Positions 7,268 through 16,071 of a stretch of DNA of 64,000 bases are shown here, in pieces. Made by a program: the position numbers and the translations under genes. The notes under the pieces are model-generated. The model was not told the origin of the DNA, made no database searches, and saw nothing but the letters and a program-made list of their open reading frames with translations. Each line of letters opens with the position of its first letter. The stretch's first letter is position 1. This DNA is from JASLCR01 sp964619585 (lineage in GTDB: Bacteria > Patescibacteriota > Saccharimonadia > Saccharimonadales > Saccharimonadaceae), in contig CAZUCO010000001.1 in NCBI GenBank assembly GCA_964619585.1, positions 310,001 through 374,000 of the forward strand, in the 5' to 3' direction.

Positions 7268-8347
7268 ATGGGCAGAGAGGTGTACATCACAACTATGGAC
7301 GAGACCGCAAAAACAGATAATTCAACTCTTCTTGACGCAGCAGTCAATGATATTTTGAATGTCATTGAACAGGACCGCGAAAAAGAGATTATCACTCGTC
7401 GCTTTGGCCTCAATGACCGCAAAGAAACTCTTGAACAAATCGGTGAACTACTTGGCATCACTCGTGAGCGTGTCCGTCAGCTCGAAAAAGCAATTCTCAT
7501 CCGTCTCAAGATCGCAGCCGAGGACAACAAGGCTCCAGCCGTACATGATGTTGAACGCACTATGGTTCGTCACCTCTCAGAAAACGGACGCGTTGCTCGT
7601 GTACATGATCTTACTGCTCAAATGATCTCCAAAAAAGCCACTCCTGAACAACGAGCGAAAGTTGGGTTCATCGCCGAGCTTTCACCTAGCATTACTGTCG
7701 TAGGCGAGAATGACCGTTACCATCACTCAGTCGGCATCAAGGACCACGGTGATGAAAAGCAAATGAAATCTCATGTCGATACTATCGTAAAGACTATCAA
7801 GCAACATGGTGAACCTATCCAAGCTGAAGCACTGCACGCCAAACTCGACAGCTACGAACACCCTGACCACGTCCGCGCACTTGCTAGCGTTTCAAAAGAC
7901 CTAGCAAACCTCAAAGACCACTGGGGTCTCACAAAATGGCCAACCGTTAACCCAAAGAACATCCGTGACAAGATTTACGTCATTCTTGCAGATAACGGCA
8001 AACCAATGCACTTCTCAGAGATCGCCAAATCTATCAAAGCAAGTAGCTTTAAGCGCAAGGATGTGACCACGCAGGCCATCCATAACGAACTTATCAAAGA
8101 CAAGCGTTTCGTGTTGATCGGACGCGGCATCTACGCTCTTGATAGCTGGGGATACAGCAAGGGAACAGTAGCCGACATCATCACTGCCGCTCTTAAAAAA
8201 GCCGGCAAACCACTTCACCGCGAAGAAATCGTCAAAGAAGTACTGAAGAGTCGCCAAGTCAAAGAAACGACAATTCTTCTCAATCTTCAAAGCAAGCCAC
8301 AGTTTAAGCGCGTTTCTAAAGCTACCTACGCTCTTGCAGAAGACTAG
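7268..8347 (+). CDS. Sigma-70 region 4 / HARE-HTH regulator
   Basis: 359 residues. Residues about 35-75 match sigma-70 region 4 (RRFGLNDRKETLEQIG, GITRERVRQLEKAIL, a textbook helix-turn-helix) but regions 2 and 3 are missing, so it cannot be a complete sigma factor. Two later segments, starting near residue 228 (IRDKIYVILADNGKPMHFSE) and near 297 (IITAALKKAGKPLHREEI), look like HARE-HTH winged domains as in RNA polymerase delta. The protein is probably an RNA-polymerase-associated or DNA-binding regulator. An internal ATG at 7295 with GAGAGGTG upstream is an alternative start. The following gene begins 8 bases after the stop and may be co-transcribed. Confidence 0.82.
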   Translation: MGREVYITTMDETAKTDNSTLLDAAVNDILNVIEQDREKEIITRRFGLNDRKETLEQIGELLGITRERVRQLEKAILIRLKIAAEDNKAPAVHDVERTMVRHLSENGRVARVHDLTAQMISKKATPEQRAKVGFIAELSPSITVVGENDRYHHSVGIKDHGDEKQMKSHVDTIVKTIKQHGEPIQAEALHAKLDSYEHPDHVRALASVSKDLANLKDHWGLTKWPTVNPKNIRDKIYVILADNGKPMHFSEIAKSIKASSFKRKDVTTQAIHNELIKDKRFVLIGRGIYALDSWGYSKGTVADIITAALKKAGKPLHREEIVKEVLKSRQVKETTILLNLQSKPQFKRVSKATYALAED

Positions 8348-8355
8348 GACAAACA

Positions 8356-9318
8356 ATGTTTCGTGTTACACACGGGAGAAAGCCCTATACCTCTAGTGAA
8401 GTAGAGCATGTCTCGCTTGCTGCACTTCAAAAACTCGAGTTGTCAGTCGACAAGGACTCTTGTGTGATAGTAGACAACCACCCCACAGAGGCGGGCTTTA
8501 GCTATACATGCCAAGTCGAAGAAGGACAGAAAGATGCGTACGTCAAGACGACCGCCATACAGCTCCCATCATACCCAGGCAAAGAGCCTCACGTTTACTC
8601 AACCCTTGCACCTGAATTTTCCTTTGGTGGACGCATTATGCGATCGATAGCGGTGGTTGAGCTCGACACCAGTCATACGCACCCATTACTTGAGGTCACA
8701 ACAACTACATCTCCACAAGGTATAAACAATGCACAGCGATCACTTGGCAGAAACCCAGGTGAAGATGCGTTTGAGCTTGTGCGTATACCTGGCTATAGTC
8801 AGTTTTCAGCCATGGATTGGTTAACTGGATTTGCAAATATGCAAGTTCCAGTGGCTGGACTAGAGAAGGAGTTCTATGCCCAGCATGATACTGACCCCGC
8901 GGACCATGTACAGTCTTGGGTTGTTACACCTCCTTGGATCTGTAGAAAGATAGCAGAGCAAGCCGCCAAATTACTCGAACGATCTGAGAATTTCAAAAAC
9001 GGCCAAAATATTTCTCCCGGGGAAACTATGGCCTGGACTCTCGATGAATTAGCCCTTTTCACTAAACCATTACTGCGTGCTGTATATCGCCAAGCAAGTG
9101 GTGATAATGGTCTCTCAAGAGATAGCTTAGTGCGCATAAAAAACAATGGCCTTGAATACGACGAAGCGGTGAGTACCAGCTTCAATAGTCTTTATCGTCT
9201 GAGGATTTTCGATGACGCTGATCTTAGTCCTGAAGCATTAACAACTAAGACAACATCCGAATATGTTGCATACATAACCGAGTTACTCCTAATCCTATCC
9301 GAAGAGCAAGTGGTATAG
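8356..9318 (+). CDS. Conserved-looking protein of unknown function
   Basis: 320 residues, soluble, no signal peptide or membrane segment. I do not recognise the family. The N-terminal half is mostly beta-rich, the second half helical with several Trp and Leu-rich segments. It begins 8 bases after the sigma-4/HARE-HTH gene with AGGA in front of the ATG, so the two are likely one transcript. The TraD-like ATPase gene follows after 46 bases. Confidence 0.75.
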   Translation: MFRVTHGRKPYTSSEVEHVSLAALQKLELSVDKDSCVIVDNHPTEAGFSYTCQVEEGQKDAYVKTTAIQLPSYPGKEPHVYSTLAPEFSFGGRIMRSIAVVELDTSHTHPLLEVTTTTSPQGINNAQRSLGRNPGEDAFELVRIPGYSQFSAMDWLTGFANMQVPVAGLEKEFYAQHDTDPADHVQSWVVTPPWICRKIAEQAAKLLERSENFKNGQNISPGETMAWTLDELALFTKPLLRAVYRQASGDNGLSRDSLVRIKNNGLEYDEAVSTSFNSLYRLRIFDDADLSPEALTTKTTSEYVAYITELLLILSEEQVV

Positions 9319-9364
9319 TTGCAAAGCTCTTAAAGAGGTGGGAGAATAGAAAGTAGAGTAATTT

Positions 9365-12010
9365 ATGACAATAATCTCTTGGTTTTTCGAAACACTACTC
9401 CAATGGTATGTATGGATGCCAATTGTTGCCGTGCTGCTTTTTCTCACGTGGCGCAACTACCAACGACCAAGTGTTAAAGAAGCGGCCGAAAGTACACTTC
9501 TGATCCTCGAGATTCCGCGAGCAAATGACAAATCAGAACTTGCCGCCGAGCAACTTTTTGCGAGTCTCCACGGTATTTTGCGCGACAAAAAGGAGCTACG
9601 TATCTCAAAGGGTGTCCAGGAGCACCTCAGCTTTGAAGTTGCGTCCGTCAATGGTCAGATTCGCTTCTACGCATGGGTACCCAAAAACCTACAGAGTTTC
9701 GTTGAAGGGCAAATCTATTCGCAGTATCCAACCGTACAGATCCACAAGGCCGATGAAGACTACACAACTCACGACCGTAACCACACTGTCGTCTACACAA
9801 GTGAGATCGTCCCAACTGACAATGAAATGCTCCCAATCAAGACATTTCAAAACTTTGAAGTCGACCCGCTAGCCGGCATCACCGGGACACTTGCCAAGTT
9901 GGAGACAACTGGTGAGGAGATCTGGATCCAGATCCTTGCGCGGCCAATCGCTGATGAATGGCACCGCAGTGCTGATCGCTGGATTCAAAGCATCAAAGGC
10001 GGCAACCCTTTCAACGCATTGTTTGGCGGTCAAGGTTTCAATATCAGGTGGTTCGGCACGTTCTTTGAAGCACTTTGGAAACCACCAGAACACGGCACCA
10101 CGGAGTCGGGCGAAAAAGTACTTTCTGATCGTGAAAAGACACGTATCGCCGAAGCAGAAAAGAAAGCCACAAAGCTAGGCTATCAGACCAAGATTCGTAT
10201 CGCGTACCTTGGCGAAAGCCAGACAAACGCCAAGTTGCAAATGCAGGCCATTGTCGGTACCTTTAAGCAGTTCAACAGCACCAATCTCAATGGCTTCAAA
10301 GGTGTAAATACCAGCTTCCGCAAAGAAGAACTCGTCAAATACAAGACCCGCTCGTTTAACGACCAGGGCTTTATTTTGAATATCGAAGAGCTCGCATCAG
10401 TCTTCCACTTGCCACACACCAACGTCGAAACACCAAATATCGTCTGGGCCAGCTCCAAGACCGCTGAACCGCCCGCCAAGCTCCCGATCATTACCGGCAA
10501 CGATGCGATCGACGAAAACATCTCCGCATTTGGCATGACTAACTTCCGCGGGATCAATCACCAGTTCGGTATGCTGCGCAGCGACCGTTCACGTCATGTC
10601 TATATCATCGGTCAGACAGGAGCAGGTAAGAGTGGTACACTTGAGCTATTTGCCCTGAGTGACATATTCCACGGGCATGGTTATGCCATCATTGATCCGC
10701 ACGGTGACTTTGCGGTCAACAATCTACGTTTCATCCCTGGCTCACGGCTCGAAGATGTCGTGTATTTCAACCCCGCAGATACCTCACATCCGCTCGGTTT
10801 CAATCCACTTGAAGTCTTTGATCCAAGTCAGAAAACCAATATTTCTTCTGAGGTAATTGGTGTACTCAAGCGCATGTTTGGCGAGAGCTGGGGACCCCGG
10901 CTTGAATACATCCTTCGCTATACGATCTTGGCACTTCTTGACCGGCCAAGCACCACCATGCTCGATATCACTCGAATGCTGACTGACAAAAAGTTCCGCA
11001 AAGAAACGCTCGAATACTGTACCGACACCGTGGTGTTGCAGTTCTGGAATGTTGAATTTGCCAGCTGGAATGACAAGTTCCAGGCCGAAGCCATCGCTCC
11101 AGTGCTCAACAAAGTAGGTGCGTTTACCGCCAACCCAACCATTCGTAATATCATCGGCCAGCCAAAGTCGACGTTTAACATACGTCAGATCATGGACGAA
11201 GGCAAGATTCTCATCGTCAACCTCTCAAAAGGTCTCATCGGTGAAGACAATGCCTCAATCCTTGGCTCATTCCTCGTTACCAAGATTCAGCTTGCAGCTA
11301 TGAGCCGATCAGATATTGCCAACATCGAGGATCGTCGACCATTCTATCTCTACGTCGACGAGTTCCAAAACTTTGCTACCGACTCATTTGCAACCATCCT
11401 TTCCGAAGCTCGCAAATACGGCCTCAACCTTACGGTGGCCAACCAATATATCTCACAGATGTCTGACACTGTGCGTGACGCCGTCTTCGGCAACGTCGGT
11501 ACCATGATTAGCTTCCGAGTCTCTGCCGACGACGCACCGATCCTTTCCAAACAGTTCGAGCCAAACTTTGAGTCACTTGACCTCCTCCAGATGCATAACC
11601 GCAACTTTGTTATCAATATGGTGATCGGGGGAGAGAAGACACCAGCCTTTAGTGCACGCACACTGAACCTGCCGCCGCCACAGACTGACAACATTACCCA
11701 CATCATCGAGCGTACCCGCGAACTGTACTCACGTGATCGTGAGGATGTAGAGAGGTCAATTTCCGAGCTAGTCAAACCACTACAACAGCAAGCCCAGCCG
11801 CAATCAACAACGGTTACGAAGCAGTGGCCGATTGAACCAAAAGATAAGCCCGCTACGCAGAGTCTACCTGCCGAAGAGACAGGTGAGCCCAAGCCCAAAC
11901 GCAAACGAACAAGAACACGCAAGAAGAAAACCTCCACAACGCAGACGCAGGCAAATGCCGCCAAGCCACCAGCAGAGCAACCAGGTGAAACAGTTGTTAA
12001 ACTACGCTAG
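9365..12010 (+). CDS. TraD/TraG-like DNA-translocase ATPase (type IV coupling-protein family)
   Basis: 881 residues. A single membrane helix lies at residues 8-27. After a domain of about 380 residues comes the P-loop GQTGAGKSGTLE near residue 417, IIDPHGDFA (a TraG/VirD4 and HerA-like feature), FNPAD, and a Walker B YLYVDEFQNFATDSF near 660, followed by LTVANQYISQM, the TraM-recognition-type segment. The last 80 residues are disordered, Gln/Pro-rich and very basic (KPKRKRTRTRKKK), suited to DNA binding. It probably moves DNA across the membrane. No relaxase or mating-pore genes are near, so it could serve DNA uptake or an unlinked secretion system rather than conjugation. Confidence 0.85.
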   Translation: MTIISWFFETLLQWYVWMPIVAVLLFLTWRNYQRPSVKEAAESTLLILEIPRANDKSELAAEQLFASLHGILRDKKELRISKGVQEHLSFEVASVNGQIRFYAWVPKNLQSFVEGQIYSQYPTVQIHKADEDYTTHDRNHTVVYTSEIVPTDNEMLPIKTFQNFEVDPLAGITGTLAKLETTGEEIWIQILARPIADEWHRSADRWIQSIKGGNPFNALFGGQGFNIRWFGTFFEALWKPPEHGTTESGEKVLSDREKTRIAEAEKKATKLGYQTKIRIAYLGESQTNAKLQMQAIVGTFKQFNSTNLNGFKGVNTSFRKEELVKYKTRSFNDQGFILNIEELASVFHLPHTNVETPNIVWASSKTAEPPAKLPIITGNDAIDENISAFGMTNFRGINHQFGMLRSDRSRHVYIIGQTGAGKSGTLELFALSDIFHGHGYAIIDPHGDFAVNNLRFIPGSRLEDVVYFNPADTSHPLGFNPLEVFDPSQKTNISSEVIGVLKRMFGESWGPRLEYILRYTILALLDRPSTTMLDITRMLTDKKFRKETLEYCTDTVVLQFWNVEFASWNDKFQAEAIAPVLNKVGAFTANPTIRNIIGQPKSTFNIRQIMDEGKILIVNLSKGLIGEDNASILGSFLVTKIQLAAMSRSDIANIEDRRPFYLYVDEFQNFATDSFATILSEARKYGLNLTVANQYISQMSDTVRDAVFGNVGTMISFRVSADDAPILSKQFEPNFESLDLLQMHNRNFVINMVIGGEKTPAFSARTLNLPPPQTDNITHIIERTRELYSRDREDVERSISELVKPLQQQAQPQSTTVTKQWPIEPKDKPATQSLPAEETGEPKPKRKRTRTRKKKTSTTQTQANAAKPPAEQPGETVVKLR

Positions 12011-12058
12011 GACTGCCATCTAGCACTTACTAGATAAATAAACGGGTATAATAACCGC

Positions 12059-13051
12059 ATGGGACTTGATTATTCTGCACTCAACCAGCCAGTCACAAAG
12101 GCAGACATTGCTGCATTTAAACAATCTCGACATAAGCAAGGCAAAACGCCCATTATCCTCTATACACTGTTGGCAATTGTTGGGCTAGTTATGGTGGGCG
12201 TTGGCTTTGGTGTTATCAGAGGAGATATCCGGCTTCACTCAGTTATGCCAGTAATCGTCTTTTTTGTCATCATCAGCCTTTTCGGAGCGATCATTGCTGT
12301 TTTTTCTTGGGTGCGTACGAGAAAGCTTGCCAAACTCTACAAATTTGCCGTCCAAAACAAGCTTACCTTCAAAGCAGACGTCTTTAACCCCGACTATGCA
12401 GGCATGATTTTTGACGAGGGCCATTCTCGCCAAATCAACGAAGCATTGGTCTTCCCAGATGGAACCGAAATTGGCAACTACCAGTACACCGTTGGAGGTG
12501 GTAAGAATCAAACAACATATCGCTGGAGCTACATCCGCATTAAGCTCACGAGACGTCTCCCCAACATGGTACTTGATGCCAAGAAGAACAATCTTTTTGG
12601 TAGACTTTCCAATCTACCAGATAGCTTCAATAAGAAACAAACTCTTGCCCTCGAAGGGGATTTCAACAACTATTTCACTCTCTACGCACCAAAGGAATAC
12701 GAACGAGATGCGCTCTACATCTTCACACCCGATGTCATGGCTGCAATGATTGATGCCGGCCAAGCCTATGACATGGAAGCGGTCGATGACAATCTCATGA
12801 TTTACAGTTCTCGTAGTGTCCGCCTTGACTCTCAAGAGCAACTCGCTAGGCTTCTTACCATCATCGACAAGATCGGTAGCGAAATACGGGATCAAAGTCA
12901 TCGCTACGCTGATGAAAGAGTAGGCGACAGGACGCAAAATATTGTGGCAGAGCCTGGACGCCGTCTCAAAGGAGGCCTCGGCACTGTTACTATTACCATC
13001 CTTGTGATTATGGCCGCCTACTACATCTTTAGCTTTTTAGTGAGCCGCTGA
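12059..13051 (+). CDS. Membrane protein, DUF3137-like, unknown function
   Basis: 330 residues with hydrophobic segments near residues 31-52, 61-82 and 305-326, and a soluble domain between them. The arrangement (two N-terminal helices, a beta-rich central domain, a terminal helix) recalls DUF3137 proteins, but the match is by eye only. The start is supported by TATAAT exactly 6 bases before ATG and no ribosome binding site. The next gene, also membrane-bound, follows after 13 bases. Confidence 0.72.
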   Translation: MGLDYSALNQPVTKADIAAFKQSRHKQGKTPIILYTLLAIVGLVMVGVGFGVIRGDIRLHSVMPVIVFFVIISLFGAIIAVFSWVRTRKLAKLYKFAVQNKLTFKADVFNPDYAGMIFDEGHSRQINEALVFPDGTEIGNYQYTVGGGKNQTTYRWSYIRIKLTRRLPNMVLDAKKNNLFGRLSNLPDSFNKKQTLALEGDFNNYFTLYAPKEYERDALYIFTPDVMAAMIDAGQAYDMEAVDDNLMIYSSRSVRLDSQEQLARLLTIIDKIGSEIRDQSHRYADERVGDRTQNIVAEPGRRLKGGLGTVTITILVIMAAYYIFSFLVSR

Positions 13052-13064
13052 TATACTTACACAT

Positions 13065-13580
13065 ATGAGAAAGATGCGCCGCACCAGTTCTGCCGACCTT
13101 GAAGAAATTACCGAGTTTCTGAAGGAACGTATCTATGCCACTATCACCTTGATAGCTCTGCTCGTCACTCTGTGGCATGGTGCTGATCATTTCACCGCCA
13201 AGGATGCCATATTCAGTATCATCGGTACCGTTGTTGCGTTGTGGCTGGCGATCGGTATCGCATCGCGCATGTCGTATCAAGTCGCACACAGCAAACGCAT
13301 GAGCACGAGAGAGTACTTCACGATCCTTCGAAGCCACTCTGCACTGCTTGCGCCAGCATTTCCAGTCATTATCCTGATTCTCATCAGTATGACGGGTCTT
13401 TTTAGTCTAGAAACAGCTCTACTGACTTCAGTAGTTGTGCTACTCCTTTCCTTTGTAGGCTTTTCGCTCCTGGCTGGACGACGTATGCAAAGCAGCTGGA
13501 CCGAGATCGCCATCACCAGTGGATTCGAAATAGCGCTCGGTCTTGGCGTCATCGCACTTAAAATCTTCGCAGGTCATTAG
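13065..13580 (+). CDS. Four-helix integral membrane protein, unknown
   Basis: 171 residues with a charged N terminus, then hydrophobic segments near residues 24-41, 46-66, 94-113 and 118-138, and a last one near 150-168. The early part (LKERIYATITLIALLVTLWH) resembles small membrane proteins of the VIT-like type but no firm family is seen. TATACT lies 7 bases before the ATG. The hydrolase gene starts 3 bases after the stop, so they form an operon. Confidence 0.7.
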   Translation: MRKMRRTSSADLEEITEFLKERIYATITLIALLVTLWHGADHFTAKDAIFSIIGTVVALWLAIGIASRMSYQVAHSKRMSTREYFTILRSHSALLAPAFPVIILILISMTGLFSLETALLTSVVVLLLSFVGFSLLAGRRMQSSWTEIAITSGFEIALGLGVIALKIFAGH

Positions 13581-13583
13581 GCC

Positions 13584-14153
13584 ATGACAGTAACTCACTA
13601 CATCTATATCCCAGGGCTCGGTGATCGGTCCAACGGTCTCAGACAGCTTGCACTCGCAAGATGGAAAGCCAAGGATACAGGGGTAACATTTGTCCCTATG
13701 AACTGGGCAAACAAGCAGGAGTCCTACGAGGATAAATACCAACGAGTAGCTGAAGCTATCCAGAAATTGAGCGGCGAAAAGATAATCCTCGTTGGCGAAA
13801 GTGCAGGGGGAGCGATGGCACTTCTCGCATTTTCACGTCACCTCGCTGCCGTACACAGTGTTGTTACTATTTGTGGCTACAACCACGGTGCACGCGATGT
13901 CCATATAGCCCACAAACAGAGGCATCCAGCGTTCTATCGTCTCATGCCCAGTGTTGATCGTATAGTTGCATCGCTCGACGCAGATGCATGTAGCCGTATT
14001 ACTACTATTTACTCGACAAGTGACTTCGTCGTTACCCCAAGTCATAGCCACATCGATGGCGCGAGAAAGGTTATTCTTCACACGCCTGGACATTTTACCA
14101 ACATCGCACGAGTTCTTGTCAGGAAACTTCCGCTCCGACTTCAAGAAAAATAG
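13584..14153 (+). CDS. Alpha/beta hydrolase
   Basis: 189 residues. The fold is shown by IYIPGLGDRS at the first strand (oxyanion region), the nucleophile elbow GESAGG near residue 71 (G-x-S-x-G), a C-terminal Asp in STSDFVV near 149 and His in PGHFTNI near 174. Substrate unknown; probably an esterase or acyl hydrolase. It closes the short operon of membrane genes that begins at 12059 or 13065 and is followed by a hairpin. Confidence 0.85.
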   Translation: MTVTHYIYIPGLGDRSNGLRQLALARWKAKDTGVTFVPMNWANKQESYEDKYQRVAEAIQKLSGEKIILVGESAGGAMALLAFSRHLAAVHSVVTICGYNHGARDVHIAHKQRHPAFYRLMPSVDRIVASLDADACSRITTIYSTSDFVVTPSHSHIDGARKVILHTPGHFTNIARVLVRKLPLRLQEK

Positions 14154-14155
14154 AA

Positions 14156-14180
14156 AAGTCAGCTGTAGGCAAGCTGACTT
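14156..14180. terminator. Bidirectional intrinsic terminator
   Basis: A perfect 9-bp stem, AAGTCAGCT (14156-14164) with AGCTGACTT (14172-14180). On the minus strand it is followed by TTCTATTTTTC, a good U tract for the small ORF at 14189; on the plus strand the tail is weaker. Confidence 0.75.
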
Positions 14181-14188
14181 GTTAGATT

Positions 14189-14248
14189 CTATTTCTGCTG
14201 TTTTGGCTTTTTGACCTGGCGCTTAGGTCTATCCATGCCTTTTGCCAT
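14189..14248 (-). CDS. 19-residue highly basic small protein
   Basis: The minus strand encodes MAKGMDRPKRQVKKPKQQK followed by TAG. AAAGGA stands 9-12 bases before the ATG, a good ribosome binding site, and an intrinsic terminator lies just beyond the stop. Nine of 19 residues are Lys or Arg. Very short basic proteins starting MAKGMD-like occur in other bacteria as uncharacterised small proteins (from memory, unverified). It could bind nucleic acid or ribosomes. Confidence 0.6.
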   Translation of the reverse strand: MAKGMDRPKRQVKKPKQQK

Positions 14249-14361
14249 GCAAACATCCTTTCGTTTAAAGGTAAACGATTTTCTTTAGTTGGATGAATGC
14301 TAGCTGTTCATGATAGGTAGATAATCTCCTTTGCCTACCAACTCATTGTAGCAGAAGGTAA

Positions 14362-14895
14362 CTACGCGTCGCCAGTCAGCTCATCAAGCAGACGAGTAGC
14401 ACGCTTGACCACGGCCTTTGAATGATGACCCTGCTGGACTTTAAGCAAGAGGAGTAGTTCCGACAAAGGCAGCATGTCATCACTCACGTACCGTGCCAGT
14501 GTGTCCATCGTGTTACTGGCCACGATCCAGTCTGCTTCTTTGGTAGCGATATTACGCTTCATGATATCAATAGCTTTCTTACGCTGGGCAGGGGAGAGAT
14601 CAATCTCGAGAAACATCTGCGCCAGATGCCACTGGATCGATGCTTGATCGATGGTAGCGACTTCATACAGCAACCGCTCTACATACGGCTCGAGCCATTC
14701 CGGGTGCACTCGACAGATTTTCTCAAGTGCATCAACTGCCCTCATACGCACCCATGCATCGTCTTCAAACAAGCATCGATACAGCTCGTCGAGACGTGAA
14801 TGGTCAGCCAGCACGATCTGCACAATTTCTTCAGCTCTCCCAAGAGAGTTCTTCTTGCCACCTTCAGTGAGCATGTCAGCAAAAGCTTCGGCCAT
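14362..14895 (-). CDS. HEAT-repeat-like helical protein
   Basis: 177 residues, almost all helical, with a repeated pattern of about 35-40 residues containing WVRMRAVDALEKI, typical of HEAT repeats that bind proteins. The start at 14895 is preferred: its ATG is one base after the upstream TAA (TAATATG junction) and GGAGA precedes it, which implies translational coupling with the DHFR-like gene. Function unknown; such proteins are adaptors or regulators. Confidence 0.75.
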   Translation of the reverse strand: MAEAFADMLTEGGKKNSLGRAEEIVQIVLADHSRLDELYRCLFEDDAWVRMRAVDALEKICRVHPEWLEPYVERLLYEVATIDQASIQWHLAQMFLEIDLSPAQRKKAIDIMKRNIATKEADWIVASNTMDTLARYVSDDMLPLSELLLLLKVQQGHHSKAVVKRATRLLDELTGDA

Positions 14896-14896
14896 A

Positions 14897-15511
14897 TTAT
14901 TCTCCAACCGTCCCAGTATCGACGTCACCCGCACGCCTGTAGTTGGCAAAGATCACGCCATCCGATGTTACAGTAGATTCCAGTAACGTAAAGGCTGCCG
15001 GTATAGTGCCTTCAGCAAACAACTTCTTACCCGTACCTAGTGTTAGCGGATATATTTTCAACCACAGTTCATCTACCATATCGTTCTGTAGTAGTGTCTG
15101 CACCAACTTACCGCTACCATGCACCTGCAACATTGGTCCGTCACTAGACTTCAGCTCTTTCAGCTTAGTGACAACATCGCCCGTGATTAATTCCGAATGC
15201 TCCCACGGCATGGTAAGGTCTGGATTACTCGACACAACGTATTTTGTGCATTTGTTGAATGGTGTGGCGACAAATTCGATTTCAGGGTGCTTCGGCCAAT
15301 ACGATGCAAAAATATCATAGGTTTTACGCCCAAGTAACAAATCATATTCCTCGCTCAGCTGCTTGGTCATTTCCTGGTCTGACTTCTCGTCTCCATATGG
15401 CGCCTGCCAGCCACCCCAGCTAAAGTTCTCAGACGGGTCTTCTTCTGGACCACCAGGCGCCTGCATAACCCCATCAAGTGTGATAAATGACAAGACAATT
15501 ATTTTCCTCAT
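14897..15511 (-). CDS. Dihydrofolate-reductase-like (RibD C-terminal family) protein
   Basis: 204 residues. The start MRKIIVLSFITLDGVMQAPGG, the LLLGRKTYDIFASYWP motif near 57 and MLQVHGSGKLVQTLLQ near 122 are characteristic of the RibD-C/YyaP-type reductases, which bind NADPH with a DHFR fold. The true substrate is usually unknown. ATG at 15511 is favoured by AAAGGGGG 5 bases upstream; the longer frame to 15532 has no support. It heads a two-gene unit with the HEAT-like protein. Confidence 0.9.
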   Translation of the reverse strand: MRKIIVLSFITLDGVMQAPGGPEEDPSENFSWGGWQAPYGDEKSDQEMTKQLSEEYDLLLGRKTYDIFASYWPKHPEIEFVATPFNKCTKYVVSSNPDLTMPWEHSELITGDVVTKLKELKSSDGPMLQVHGSGKLVQTLLQNDMVDELWLKIYPLTLGTGKKLFAEGTIPAAFTLLESTVTSDGVIFANYRRAGDVDTGTVGE

Positions 15512-15585
15512 AGTACCCCCTTTAGTTACCACTAGTATAACAAATAGTGGTTAGGAGATAGGGAAGCATAAGCTATACTGAGAGT

Positions 15586-16056
15586 ATGGTAAAAAAGATT
15601 ATTGTTTTCATTGGTTCAATCCTTGTCTCATTCGCAGCTGGTGCCGTAGGCTCACTCGCTACCGTACCCAATATCCCGTCATGGTATGCCGGGCTCGGCA
15701 AACCACCACTACTGCCGCCCAACTGGGTGTTTGGTCCCGTCTGGACCCTCTTGTATCTGCTGATGGGTATTGCTCTCGCACTTGTCATACTGCACAAGTC
15801 AAAGCAGAGCAAAAATCATGCCTACGTCTGGTTCGGCACACAGCTTGTACTCAACACGCTCTGGTCGATTGTATTCTTCGGCCTCCATCAACCGTGGCTC
15901 GGGGCAGGGATCATCATCGCTCTGATCGCCTCAATCGTTATGATGATCAACAGCTTCCGCCGTCTCGTGCCAGCTACGCTTTGGCTACTGCTCCCATATC
16001 TAGCCTGGGTATGCTTCGCTACGTATCTCAACATGGGTGTCGCTTTGCTCAACTAA
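15586..16056 (+). CDS. tspO: TspO/MBR family tryptophan-rich membrane protein
   Basis: 156 residues with five membrane helices. Family marks include WYAGLGKPPLLPPNWVFGPVWT near residue 31 onward and WSIVFFGLHQPWLG near 105. TspO proteins bind and may degrade tetrapyrroles such as haem intermediates and respond to stress. TATACT lies 6 bases before the ATG, with no ribosome binding site, so the mRNA is probably leaderless. It converges on the broken Mrr-like gene. Confidence 0.95.
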   Translation: MVKKIIVFIGSILVSFAAGAVGSLATVPNIPSWYAGLGKPPLLPPNWVFGPVWTLLYLLMGIALALVILHKSKQSKNHAYVWFGTQLVLNTLWSIVFFGLHQPWLGAGIIIALIASIVMMINSFRRLVPATLWLLLPYLAWVCFATYLNMGVALLN

Positions 16057-16071
16057 TTAGAGCACACGTAG

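Noticed and set aside
11350..11964. 204-codon minus-strand frame inside the TraD-like gene
   Set aside because: Shadow frame of a gene with unmistakable ATPase motifs; Cys/Ser/Arg-rich composition typical of antisense reading.
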